DNA of 48,723 nucleotides, from contig NZ_BLLI01000008.1 in assembly GCF_011170085.1 (NCBI RefSeq), forward strand, positions 1 to 48,723, given 5' to 3'. The notes beneath the pieces were generated by a model. The model worked only from the letters and a program-made list of their open reading frames with translations. It was not told the DNA's origin and did no database searches. This document shows, piece after piece, positions 25,586 through 34,134 of the stretch (positions are counted from its first letter, which is position 1; every line of letters begins with the position of its first letter). Made by a program: the position numbers and the translations under genes. Source of the stretch: Pseudolactococcus hodotermopsidis. Its GTDB lineage: Bacteria > Bacillota > Bacilli > Lactobacillales > Streptococcaceae.

Positions 25586-26992
25586 ATGTTTTTAGATAAA
25601 GATTTTGTATTGAAGAATGATTTTGCCAAGGAATTGTACCATGATTATGCGGCGAAACAGCCGATTATTGATTACCATTGTCATTTAGAACCAAAAGAAA
25701 TTTATGATGACATCAAGTTTGAAAATATCACGCAAGCGTGGTTGTATGGCGATCACTATAAATGGCGTTTGATGCGTGCCAATGGTGTGCCAGAAAAATT
25801 GATAACAGGAAATGGCTCAGATTATGATAAATTTCTAGCCTTTGCTGAAAGTTGTGAAAATGCTATCGGTAATTCAGTTTACGTTTGGACAAATTTGGAA
25901 TTAAAACGTTTGTTTGATATTGACGACGTTTTGACTGCTGAAAATGCGCCGATGATTTGGGAAAAAGTCAATCAGAAGATTACCGATGGCACGATGAGTG
26001 CGCGTCAGCTCATCAAAAATGCGCATGTTAAAGTCATCTGTACGACAGATGATCCTGCAAGTACGCTTGACTATCATCAAAAATTGGCAGCAGAAGAACA
26101 AGCATTTAAAGTTTATCCGACTTTCCGTCCTGATAAGGCTTTCGCCATTGGTACGTCTGCTTTTGCGGGAAATATCAAAGAACTGTCAGAGGTATCTGGT
26201 ATAACAGTTAAAAGTTTTGCTGATTTGATCCAGGTTTTGGAAGAACGAATCGACTTTTTCCACAGTGTTGGCGGTCGTTTGTCTGACCATGGCTTTAATC
26301 CATTTCCAGTTAAACAAGCGCCGATTGAAGTGGTTGAAGGCATTTTTACTAAGGCCTTAAATGGCGAAACTTTGACTGCTGATGAAATTGAGTTTTATTC
26401 ATCTGAATTGATGTTTAATTTGATGAAATTGTATCAAGCTAAAGATTGGGCGGTTCAGCTGCATTTACAAGCGACACGGAGTAATTCGACGAAATTGTTC
26501 AATGAAGTTGGCGTAGATGTTGGCGGCGATGCGATTGCTGACGGTTTTATTGAGGCGGCAGTTCAGAGCCTTTTTGACCGTGTCGAGCTTGCCTGTGGCT
26601 TGCCAAAAACAATTTTGTATTCGCTCAATCCTAAAGACCACATCTCGCTTATCGCTTTAATGGGTGCTTTCCAAGGTGGTCAAAAAGGAAAGATTCAGTA
26701 TGGTTCTGGTTGGTGGTTCAATGATAATTATTCTGGCATGCGCAAGCAAATTGTTGATTTGGCTGAAGGAGGCGTACTCGGTAATTTTGTCGGCATGTTG
26801 ACTGACTCGCGTAGTTTCTTGTCTTATCCACGTCATGAGTATTTCCGCCGTATCTTGTGTCAAGTTATTTCTGAATGGATGGAGGACGGTCAATTACCAG
26901 CAGACAGCAAATTGATTGGACCGATTGTCGCTAATATTGCTTATGGCAATGCAGCCACTTACTTTGGCTTTGATTTGCCGAAAGAGGTGTGA
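25586..26992 (+). CDS. uxaC: Uronate (glucuronate/galacturonate) isomerase
   Basis: Interconverts D-glucuronate with D-fructuronate, and D-galacturonate with D-tagaturonate. It is 468 residues, the usual size. It is an amidohydrolase-fold enzyme with IDYHCHLEPKEIYDD (about 28-42) at the N-terminal metal/substrate site, VICTTDDPAS near 150, GWWFNDNYSGMRKQ near 375 and LTDSRSFLSYPRHEYFRR near 405. The ribosome-binding site is GAGGAAAG. It is followed by an overlapping aldose-epimerase-like gene. Confidence 0.95.
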   Translation: MFLDKDFVLKNDFAKELYHDYAAKQPIIDYHCHLEPKEIYDDIKFENITQAWLYGDHYKWRLMRANGVPEKLITGNGSDYDKFLAFAESCENAIGNSVYVWTNLELKRLFDIDDVLTAENAPMIWEKVNQKITDGTMSARQLIKNAHVKVICTTDDPASTLDYHQKLAAEEQAFKVYPTFRPDKAFAIGTSAFAGNIKELSEVSGITVKSFADLIQVLEERIDFFHSVGGRLSDHGFNPFPVKQAPIEVVEGIFTKALNGETLTADEIEFYSSELMFNLMKLYQAKDWAVQLHLQATRSNSTKLFNEVGVDVGGDAIADGFIEAAVQSLFDRVELACGLPKTILYSLNPKDHISLIALMGAFQGGQKGKIQYGSGWWFNDNYSGMRKQIVDLAEGGVLGNFVGMLTDSRSFLSYPRHEYFRRILCQVISEWMEDGQLPADSKLIGPIVANIAYGNAATYFGFDLPKEV

Positions 26993-26994
26993 GT

Positions 26995-27882
26995 ATGATT
27001 AAACTTGAAAATGAGCAATTTTTAGTTGAAATTTCAGAAAAAGGTGCAGAATTACAGAAAATTTTCAGCAAAGAAAATCAGATTGATTATTTATGGGATG
27101 GCACGCCTGAAGTTTGGGCAAAACATGCGCCAGTTCTCTTTCCATCAATCGGCAAGTCAAACAACGACCAATATACGCATAAAGGCACGACTTATGATAT
27201 GCCACATCACGGATTTGCGGGAGAATTTGATTTCACGGTTCTTGAAAATTCGGCAACAAGTGTGACTTTAAGTCTATGTGATAATGACAGTACTTTTTCA
27301 CGTTTTCCCTTTCATTTTGAGTTGATATTGCGTTATAGCTTGACAAATACTGGGCTTGCCACGCATTACACGGTTAAAAATTTGACTGATGAAGTCATGT
27401 CATTCTCATTGGGTGCGCATCCGGGTTTTCAAGTACCTTTGGGAAATGATGGCAATTTTGAAGATTACGTTGTGTCATTTGAGCCGACAACTGTTGTTTT
27501 AAAACGCTTTGAATTTGTAATGACACCCATGCCACATCGTAGTGGCGTTAGTTTAACGTTTGATGCTTGTGTTGACGGCAAAATCGCTTTGACACGTGAT
27601 ATTTTTGAGAACGGTTTGATTGTTTTTGACAATCCTGAGATAAAGTCTGTCACGCTATCAAGTCCAAAATCGGCGCATTCAGTTACAGTTGATACAACAG
27701 ACTTTCCTTACTTTTGTTTGTGGACACAGACGAGTGACAAGGCTAATTTTGTCTGCCTAGAACCATTTTACGGTATCCCAGATATTTATGAAAAAAGTGC
27801 TGAATTAATCGTAAAAGACGGCAATTGTATCTTAGTGCCAAATTCTCAAAAAGAATTTCATACTGTCTTTTCATTTAAGTGA
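26995..27882 (+). CDS. Aldose 1-epimerase-like protein (LacX/galactose mutarotase family)
   Basis: About 295 residues of the galactose-mutarotase-like beta-sandwich superfamily. Conserved points are YLWDGTPEVWAKHAPVLFPS (near 36-55), MPHHGFAGEFDF (near 68) with the catalytic-type His, FSLGAHPGFQVP (near 143) with a second His, and ending CLEPFYGIPD. The ATG at 26995 lies three bases after the uxaC stop codon, behind AAAGAGG; an upstream GTG at 26989 is also in frame. In this context it may equilibrate uronate or deoxy-sugar anomers, an inference. It lies upstream of the GntR-type regulator. Confidence 0.8.
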   Translation: MIKLENEQFLVEISEKGAELQKIFSKENQIDYLWDGTPEVWAKHAPVLFPSIGKSNNDQYTHKGTTYDMPHHGFAGEFDFTVLENSATSVTLSLCDNDSTFSRFPFHFELILRYSLTNTGLATHYTVKNLTDEVMSFSLGAHPGFQVPLGNDGNFEDYVVSFEPTTVVLKRFEFVMTPMPHRSGVSLTFDACVDGKIALTRDIFENGLIVFDNPEIKSVTLSSPKSAHSVTVDTTDFPYFCLWTQTSDKANFVCLEPFYGIPDIYEKSAELIVKDGNCILVPNSQKEFHTVFSFK

Positions 27883-27912
27883 TTCATTGCCCAAATCGTG
27901 TTTAAAATATGC

Positions 27913-27918
27913 TATAAT
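27913..27918 (+). promoter_or_regulatory. -10 box of the gntR/kdu operon
   Basis: TATAAT preceded by TGC (extended -10), 34 bases before the GntR ATG. This box overlaps the upstream part of the longer possible reading of the regulator and so argues for the shorter start. Confidence 0.6.
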
Positions 27919-27951
27919 AACAAGTATATTAATGAAAGGCAAGGTCAACCG

Positions 27952-28614
27952 ATGAAATATACGAGTTTACAAGAGCAAGCTTATGAAACTATTCTGCATA
28001 AGATTATCTACTCAGATTTTGCGCCAGGACAAAAAATTTCCGAAAAAGAACTAGAAAAAATCTTAAAAATCGGGCGAACGCCGATTCGTGAGGCGTTGGT
28101 TCAGTTGAGAAAGCAAGAATTGATTGATGTTGTACCGCAAAGTGGCACTTATATTTCTAAAATTAACTTGAAATCTGCTGATAATGCGCGTTTTACACGG
28201 GAGCAGTTAGAGCGGCGCGTGATGGCTGAGTGTATTACGCAGATTGATGAGGAGGGAAAAAAAGCGCTGCTTTATATTATCGAAAAGCAACGTGAGGCAG
28301 CACTTAGTCGCAACAAGCGTGACTTCTTTTTCTTTGATAATATTTTCCATAAAACTTGTTTTGAAATTGCGGGGCGCGAGGAAATTTGGAATTGGTTGAC
28401 AGCAAACAGTATTCATCTGGATCGCTTTAGGTGGCTACGGGTCGCTATTGAGGAAATGGACTGGGATGGCATTATCAAACAGCATCAGACGATTATTGAC
28501 ACGATTTTGAGCAAAAATATTGACGAGATGGACTTTATTATGACCTTACATCTTCACATGATGTTAGATGAAAAAGATTTCGTTATTTCTAAATATCCAG
28601 AATATTTCTTGTAA
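27952..28614 (+). CDS. GntR family regulator, FadR subfamily
   Basis: A DNA-binding regulator of about 220 residues (ATG 27952). The N-terminal winged helix (about 5-70) includes ISEKELEKILKIGRTPIREA and the wing PQSGTYIS. The C-terminal FCD ligand domain (about 80-215) has the expected Asp/His metal positions (DNIFHKTCFEIAG and LHLHMMLDEKD). It lies between the uxaC group and kduI and probably senses a uronate intermediate such as KDG or fructuronate, an inference from UxuR/ExuR/KdgR-type relatives. kduI starts 16 bases after it. Confidence 0.88.
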   Translation: MKYTSLQEQAYETILHKIIYSDFAPGQKISEKELEKILKIGRTPIREALVQLRKQELIDVVPQSGTYISKINLKSADNARFTREQLERRVMAECITQIDEEGKKALLYIIEKQREAALSRNKRDFFFFDNIFHKTCFEIAGREEIWNWLTANSIHLDRFRWLRVAIEEMDWDGIIKQHQTIIDTILSKNIDEMDFIMTLHLHMMLDEKDFVISKYPEYFL

Positions 28615-28630
28615 CAAGAAAGGGACACAT

Positions 28631-29470
28631 ATGACAACATTAGACACACGCTATGCGCACAGTCCCAAGGACATTGCGCGCTTGAATACAGCGGAACTCC
28701 GCGAGGAATTTTTGGTCGAGCAAGTTTTTGTTTCGGGCGAAATTAAGCTCACATACACGCACAACGATCGCATGATTTTTGGTGGCGTAACACCCACAAC
28801 GCAACCTTTGGAGATTGTGTTAAACAAGGAACTTGGCGTTGCTTATTTCCTAGAGCGCCGAGAACTCGGTGTGATTAACATCGGCGGTGCGGGCAAGATT
28901 ACCATTGATGGCAAAACTGAATCTATGGTCAAGCAAGACGGCTACTACATTGGCAAGGAAACCAAAGAAGTGATTTTCGAGTCTGATGACCCCGAAAATC
29001 CTGCGAAATTTTATATCAGCTCAACTCCAGCCCAAAAAAAATATCCCAACGTCAAAATTGAGATTTCAGAAATTAAACCGATGAAAACGGGCGCAAGTGA
29101 GGCCATGAACGATCGCAACATTTACCAATATATCCATCCAAATATCTGTGAAAGTTGCCAACTTCAAATGGGGTATACGATTCTTGAGCCTGGCAGTTCT
29201 TGGAATACCATGCCGTGCCACACGCATGAACGGCGAATGGAGGCGTATTTGTACTTCGATTTTGACGAAGAACAGCGAGTTTTTCATTTCATGGGCAAAC
29301 TAGACGAAACCAAACATCTGATTGTTGCGCCAGACCAAGCCGTGATTTCGCCGAGCTGGTCAATACACAGCGGCGTTGCGACAACAAATTACAGTTTTAT
29401 TTGGGCAATGTGTGGCGAAAATATCACCTATGATGATATGGATTTTGTGGCAACTAAGGATTTGAAGTAG
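28631..29470 (+). CDS. kduI: 5-dehydro-4-deoxy-D-glucuronate isomerase
   Basis: Converts 4-deoxy-5-keto-uronate, released from unsaturated pectin or glycosaminoglycan fragments, into 2,5-diketo-3-deoxygluconate. It is 279 residues from ATG 28631 (AAGAAAGGG upstream). A zinc-binding cupin, its ligands are visible as CHTHERRMEA (His197, His199, Glu204) and His246 in PSWSIHSGVA. FIWAMCGEN at the end is typical. An upstream in-frame ATG at 28568 lies inside the regulator gene and is not used. It is followed by a repetitive intergenic region and then the KduD-type dehydrogenase. Confidence 0.95.
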   Translation: MTTLDTRYAHSPKDIARLNTAELREEFLVEQVFVSGEIKLTYTHNDRMIFGGVTPTTQPLEIVLNKELGVAYFLERRELGVINIGGAGKITIDGKTESMVKQDGYYIGKETKEVIFESDDPENPAKFYISSTPAQKKYPNVKIEISEIKPMKTGASEAMNDRNIYQYIHPNICESCQLQMGYTILEPGSSWNTMPCHTHERRMEAYLYFDFDEEQRVFHFMGKLDETKHLIVAPDQAVISPSWSIHSGVATTNYSFIWAMCGENITYDDMDFVATKDLK

Positions 29471-29794
29471 GACAAAAAGTGTTAATGAGCGTTCAGCACC
29501 GTAGGAAAATAGGAAATTTTAAGGTTCTGCGCTCGCGCAGGTTCTAAAATTTGTCTTTTTCCCTAGGTGCTGCTCATTAAAAACTGGATTAGACAAAAAG
29601 TGTTAATGAGCGTTCAGCACCGTAGGAAAATAGGAAATTTTAAGGTTCTGCGCTCGCGCACCCAACGCCTAAGCGTTAAAACGCTAAGGCACGTTGTGTG
29701 TAGCTACTTCACTAAGCGCTAAAGCGCAAAGTGAGTAGTCAGGGTTCTAAACTTTATCTTTTTCCCTAGGTGTTGCTCATTAAAAACTGGATTA
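29471..29794. repeat. Two tandem long palindromes, the second interrupted
   Basis: Unit 1 (29471-29591, 121 bases) and unit 2 (29592-29794, 203 bases) are near-identical apart from an 82-base insert in unit 2. Each unit is a long imperfect palindrome: TTAATGAGCGTTCAGCACC near its start pairs with GGTGCTGCTCATTAA near its end, and TGCGC...GCGCA lies at the tip. This fills the gap between kduI and the kduD-type gene and would form strong RNA hairpins. Confidence 0.85.
29661..29742. mobile_element. 82-base REP-like element inserted in the second palindrome
   Basis: It is bounded exactly by comparison with unit 1, which is an empty site. It starts CCCAACGCCTAAGCG, with a hairpin GCCTAAGCG/CGCTAAGGC. 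A second hairpin is CTACTTCACTAAGCGC/GCGCAAAGTGAGTAG. It is related to the element at 13079-13173 before mutM. No target duplication is obvious. Confidence 0.7.
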
Positions 29795-29807
29795 GAAAGG
29801 TTATCAG

Positions 29808-30596
29808 ATGGAATTTTCATTAGAAGATTATAAATTAGACGGAAAAATTGCCCTAGTAACAGGTGCAACTTATGGTATTGGCTTTGAACTTGCCTCAGCG
29901 CTCGCAAAAGCTGGCGCAACGATTGTTTTCAACGACTTGAAACAAGAATTTGTGGCTAAGGGCATCGCAGCCTACAAAGCAGAGGGCATCAAGGCTTACG
30001 GCTACGTTTTTGACGTGACAGATGAGTCGGCAGTCCAAGCAGCTATTAAGCAAATCGAGGCAGAAGTTGGTGTTATTGATATTTTGATTAACAATGCGGG
30101 TATTATCAAACGTATCCCGATGATTGAGATGAGTGCAGCGGACTTTCGTCAAGTCGTTGATGTTGACCTAAATGCGCCATTTATCGTAGCAAAAGCGGTC
30201 ATTCCAAGTATGATTGAAAAAGGTGGCGGGAAAATCATCAATATCTGTTCGATGATGAGCGAACTCGGTCGCGAGACAGTCAGCGCCTACGCAGCTGCCA
30301 AAGGTGGTTTGAAGATGTTGACGAAAAATATCGCCTCCGAATACGGCCAATACAATATCCAATGTAATGGTATTGGCCCGGGTTATATCGAAACGCCACA
30401 AACTGCGCCGTTGCGTGAGAATGGTCATCCATTTAACGATTTCATTTTGGCAAAAACGCCCGCTAATCGTTGGGGAACGACCTATGATTTGGCAGGTCCG
30501 ACTGTTTTCTTGGCATCTAAGGCATCAGATTTTGTTAATGGGCATGTTTTGTATGTTGATGGCGGGATTTTGGCTTATATTGGGAAACAACCTTAG
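29808..30596 (+). CDS. kduD: SDR dehydrogenase, KduD/gluconate 5-dehydrogenase type
   Basis: A 262-residue short-chain dehydrogenase. VTGATYGIG (about 18-26) is the nucleotide-binding loop and NNAG follows near 95. The catalytic Ser is in ICSMMSELG, and Tyr and Lys are in SAYAAAKGG. The C-terminus GHVLYVDGGILAYIGKQP is nearly that of streptococcal enzymes named gluconate 5-dehydrogenase (IdnO/Ga5DH). Next to kduI and kdgA-kdgK, the expected reaction is 2,5-diketo-3-deoxygluconate to KDG (KduD/DhuD role). The substrate is inferred from context. The ribosome-binding site is AGAAAGG. Confidence 0.85.
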   Translation: MEFSLEDYKLDGKIALVTGATYGIGFELASALAKAGATIVFNDLKQEFVAKGIAAYKAEGIKAYGYVFDVTDESAVQAAIKQIEAEVGVIDILINNAGIIKRIPMIEMSAADFRQVVDVDLNAPFIVAKAVIPSMIEKGGGKIINICSMMSELGRETVSAYAAAKGGLKMLTKNIASEYGQYNIQCNGIGPGYIETPQTAPLRENGHPFNDFILAKTPANRWGTTYDLAGPTVFLASKASDFVNGHVLYVDGGILAYIGKQP

Positions 30597-30667
30597 AATT
30601 AAGAATTTGATACAGTCGCAAACCTTCGTAAGAAATTAATTTAAAGTTTAAAGATAGGAGAAAAGTG

Positions 30668-31312
30668 ATGAAAAAACAAGAAATTTTGAATAAATTAGAG
30701 GCAGCAGGCGTGATTGCGGTTGTCCGTGGTAGTAGTAAAGATGAGGCTGTGAAATCTTCACACGCGCTTGTTGCAGGCGGGATTGTGGGTCTTGAAGTGA
30801 CGTATACTGTGCCAAACGCTCAAGAGGCGATTGCGGAACTTGCGGTTCAATACAAAGGCGATGAAAAAGTTGTCGTGGGTGCGGGGACTGTGCTTGATGC
30901 AGTGACGGCTCGTCTTGCCATTATGGCTGGGGCAGAATTTATTGTCAGTCCGACTTTTGATTTGGCGAGTGCTGAAATCTGTAATCTCTATCAAATTCCT
31001 TACTTGCCTGGGTGTATGACCATTACTGAGATGAAAACAGCGCTCAAAGCAGGTGTGGATATTATCAAACTTTTTCCTGGCAGTGTGTATGGACCGAGCA
31101 TTGTGTCTGGTTTCAAGGCGCCGATGCCGCAGCTTAATATTATGCCAACTGGCGGTGTTTCGCTGGAAAATATGGCGGATTGGTTCAAGGCTGGTGTTGT
31201 GGCTGTCGGGGTTGGTGGCAATCTTCTAGCACCCGCAGCGACAGGTGATTTTGACGGTGTGACAGCGATTGCTAAACAATACGCTGAAAAATTTGCAGAA
31301 ATTTCTAAGTAA
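30668..31312 (+). CDS. kdgA: KDPG aldolase
   Basis: Splits 2-keto-3-deoxy-6-phosphogluconate into pyruvate and glyceraldehyde-3-phosphate. About 214 residues, a class I aldolase TIM barrel. AVVRGSS (near 18), LEVTYTVPNAQE (Glu near 44), GAGTVLD, FIVSPTFD, and the Schiff-base lysine in DIIKLFPGS (near 133) followed by MPTGGVS are all present. AGGAGAAAA precedes the ATG at 30668; a GTG three bases earlier is possible. kdgK follows after 14 bases. Confidence 0.95.
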   Translation: MKKQEILNKLEAAGVIAVVRGSSKDEAVKSSHALVAGGIVGLEVTYTVPNAQEAIAELAVQYKGDEKVVVGAGTVLDAVTARLAIMAGAEFIVSPTFDLASAEICNLYQIPYLPGCMTITEMKTALKAGVDIIKLFPGSVYGPSIVSGFKAPMPQLNIMPTGGVSLENMADWFKAGVVAVGVGGNLLAPAATGDFDGVTAIAKQYAEKFAEISK

Positions 31313-31326
31313 GTGGGTAGGCGAAA

Positions 31327-32334
31327 ATGAAAATTGTAACCTTAGGCGAAATCATGGCGCGCTTTTCGACGACTGCGGGGAATCGTCTTGCGCAAGCTGA
31401 ACACTTTCAAGTTGTTTACGGTGGTGGCGAGGCAAATGTGGCGATTTCGTTGGCGAATTTTGGGCATGAGGTCGCATTTGCTAGTAAAGTGCCAGAAAAT
31501 CCGCTTGGCGAGGCGGTCAAACGTCATCTTAATAGCTATGGTGTCTCGACTGAGTTTCTGTTAAAGGGTGGGTCTCGTTTGGGAACTTACTATATGGAGG
31601 CGGGTGTCGGAGAGCGTGGCGCAGCTGTTTTCTTTGACCGCGCAGGCTCAAGTTTTGCTGAGATGCTTGAAATTGAGTGGGAGTTGGCTGAGATGTTCAA
31701 GGGTGTTGACCTTTTTCACATTTCAGGTATTGCACCGGCAGTTTCATTAAAATGGCGTGAGTTGACACTTGAGCTTGTCAAAGCAGCCAAATCTGCGGGG
31801 TGTCAAATCAGTTTTGATGTGAACTATCGTGGCAAAATGTGGACACAGGCTGAATGTGGTGCTGTGATTCAAACAATTTTGCCCTATGTTGATTATTGCT
31901 CGGCTGGTCATATGGATGCGCTTTATTTGCTGGGGATTCCAAAAGCACCCGAAGAAATTTCTGATAAATTGGTTTATTATTATGAAAAAATGTCAGCCTT
32001 ATTTCCAAATATCAAGCTCTTTTATGCGACGAAACGTGAGGTTATCAGTAGTAGCCATAACAAATTGACAGGTCATATTTGGTCGAAAACTGATGGTATT
32101 TTCACATCGAAAACGCATGATATAACACCAATTGTTGACCGTGTTGGCGGTGGCGATGCTTTTTCTGGTGGTGTCTTGCATGGTTTGTTATCAGATTGGT
32201 CGCTACAAAAAACGATTGATTTTGGGACGGCTGCCTCAAGTTTGAAACATACGATTCACGGTGATACCAATCAATTTTCAGAAAAAGAAGTCCTTGATTT
32301 TGCAAGAAGTGGTTCGGGTGCGATTCAGCGATAG
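31327..32334 (+). CDS. kdgK: 2-keto-3-deoxygluconate kinase
   Basis: Phosphorylates KDG to KDPG for the aldolase encoded just before it. It is 335 residues, PfkB/ribokinase fold. GGGEANVAISLANFGHEVAF (near 36-55) is the substrate-side motif, DVNYRGKMW (near 164) is typical of KDG kinases, and RVGGGDAFSGG (near 272) holds the catalytic Asp. It is the last gene of the catabolic run, and a sensor kinase gene follows after 39 bases without a visible terminator. Confidence 0.93.
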   Translation: MKIVTLGEIMARFSTTAGNRLAQAEHFQVVYGGGEANVAISLANFGHEVAFASKVPENPLGEAVKRHLNSYGVSTEFLLKGGSRLGTYYMEAGVGERGAAVFFDRAGSSFAEMLEIEWELAEMFKGVDLFHISGIAPAVSLKWRELTLELVKAAKSAGCQISFDVNYRGKMWTQAECGAVIQTILPYVDYCSAGHMDALYLLGIPKAPEEISDKLVYYYEKMSALFPNIKLFYATKREVISSSHNKLTGHIWSKTDGIFTSKTHDITPIVDRVGGGDAFSGGVLHGLLSDWSLQKTIDFGTAASSLKHTIHGDTNQFSEKEVLDFARSGSGAIQR

Positions 32335-32373
32335 AATAATTTAATTTGATTGGCATAAATAGGAGTTCGTAAA

Positions 32374-34134
32374 ATGTCTGCTAAAGCTAGAAGTCCGCAT
32401 TCTTTAAATCGAATCATCAACACTTTTTATATTGTGCTGATCATGCTAATTATCATTTTTTCCTTACTTTTTTCTAGTCTGACGACTTCTCGGGAAATTG
32501 GGATGACGACACATGAAAATGCGGAAAATACGCTGAATGATAAATATCACACGATTAATAAAACCTTTGATCAACTGTTTGAACAGCTTGTGTTTTTAAA
32601 TAACAATCCGAATCTCTCCGACATTATCAACGGTAAAGAGGGGGCGCTCAAGCAAGCGGTTACCATGAATGCCAATATCAGAAGTCTTTATTATCGTTTT
32701 CAAGATGTTCTGAGTTCGGTTTATATCAATATCAATGGTGGCGAATTTTACTTTTCGGGTGGGGCGATTACTCAGCCTTTGAATGCCATTGATTACACTG
32801 ATTTTTTTGCTCACACCAGTATTGGTGCCCAGTATTTTTGGCTTGATCGGACACAAAATCCTTTTTCGACAGCAGATGAACCTAAAATTGCAATGGGAAA
32901 GACCATTGGTACGCTTGATTCTGAGGCGAATGGTGTGATTATTTTTAATCTGAAGTCTGACATGATTTTGGAGTTACTAAATGACGGACATATTACTGAA
33001 AATGGTGGGCTGTTTCTTATTAGCGAGACAGGTGATAGTTATCCTAAGCGTTCGACTATTCCTAAGGCGGTCTTGAAACATGATAAAACGGGCGATTACA
33101 ATCTGACGATAAATGGGATGCGTTATTATACCTTATCAAAAAAATTTGAACTCAATGATTGGCGTTTGATGGCGGTTTATCCGCAAATTGATTTGCAAAA
33201 TAATCGAACAGAATATTTGAAATTTGCTAGTATATTGATGCTTTTTTTGGCTATTATTGGCACGATAATGACTTTTGGTATTGGGCGTTTGATTTCTAAG
33301 CCGATTCAACAATTTGCGACACAGATTGAAAATACGAGCATTACCGAGAGTCATTCAGCGCTTTATTTAGATAAGAAATATTTCAAAGAACTTTCTATTT
33401 TATATCAAAGTTTTAATAAAATGATGCTTAAAAATGAGCAATTGATGGCAAAAAACCAAGAAAATATGACCGAGCGCAATAAACTTGAAATTGAGCTGTT
33501 GCAGTCGCAAATCAATCCGCATTTTCTGTATAACACTTTATATTCTATCCAATCGTTGAGCGATTTAGGCATGAATAAGGATGCGGCTTTGATGACGAGG
33601 GCGCTAGCAGATTTTTATCGGCAAGGCATTAGTGATAGTCAGATTTTGATTGACTTGCGAACGGAAATCAGTCATTTGCAAAACTATTTGACGATTATGA
33701 AATATCGCTATGGAGATCGTTTTACCTATAAAATTACTGTTGTTAATGATGAGATTTTAGCGCTGAAAATTCCCAAAATCTCTTTGCAGCCAGTGGTGGA
33801 AAACGCCATTTACCATGGTATGAAAGAAACCAATGAGCTAGGGCTGTTGCTTATTGAGTTGAAGGAGGTTTCGCAGGGTATTTTGATTACTTGTAAGGAT
33901 AATGGTCATGGGATTCCTGATGAGAAAATTGTCCGCATTAACGAAGAAATTAATCGTCCAGACCGCGGTGGTGCACGGATTGTTGGGATTGGCTTGCGCA
34001 GTGTGAATCATCGAATTAAGAAATATTTCGGTAATGACTATGGGCTGTGGGTTGAGCCGTGCGCAAGTGGTGCGCTGATTAAGATTGTGATTCCCAAAGA
34101 AAGTTATCTTGAAGTTCAAATAGGAGTAAAATGA
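32374..34134 (+). CDS. Sensor histidine kinase, YesM type
   Basis: A 586-residue membrane sensor. One membrane segment at about 20-42, an extracellular sensing region of about 240 residues, a second segment near 288-310, a HAMP-like linker (GRLISKPIQQFATQIENT), then a His_kinase domain. The phospho-acceptor is His383 in INPHFLYNTL. The ATP site follows with VVENAIYHGMKE and DNGHGIP and GIGLRSVNHRI. This class senses carbohydrates in gut and lactic bacteria. The response-regulator gene overlaps its end by four bases. With pectin genes on both sides, oligogalacturonide sensing is likely. Confidence 0.9.
   Translation: MSAKARSPHSLNRIINTFYIVLIMLIIIFSLLFSSLTTSREIGMTTHENAENTLNDKYHTINKTFDQLFEQLVFLNNNPNLSDIINGKEGALKQAVTMNANIRSLYYRFQDVLSSVYININGGEFYFSGGAITQPLNAIDYTDFFAHTSIGAQYFWLDRTQNPFSTADEPKIAMGKTIGTLDSEANGVIIFNLKSDMILELLNDGHITENGGLFLISETGDSYPKRSTIPKAVLKHDKTGDYNLTINGMRYYTLSKKFELNDWRLMAVYPQIDLQNNRTEYLKFASILMLFLAIIGTIMTFGIGRLISKPIQQFATQIENTSITESHSALYLDKKYFKELSILYQSFNKMMLKNEQLMAKNQENMTERNKLEIELLQSQINPHFLYNTLYSIQSLSDLGMNKDAALMTRALADFYRQGISDSQILIDLRTEISHLQNYLTIMKYRYGDRFTYKITVVNDEILALKIPKISLQPVVENAIYHGMKETNELGLLLIELKEVSQGILITCKDNGHGIPDEKIVRINEEINRPDRGGARIVGIGLRSVNHRIKKYFGNDYGLWVEPCASGALIKIVIPKESYLEVQIGVK

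Noticed and set aside
29471-29794. CRISPR array
   Set aside because: Two palindromic units only, no regular spacers, no cas genes; the structure is a tandem palindrome with an insertion.
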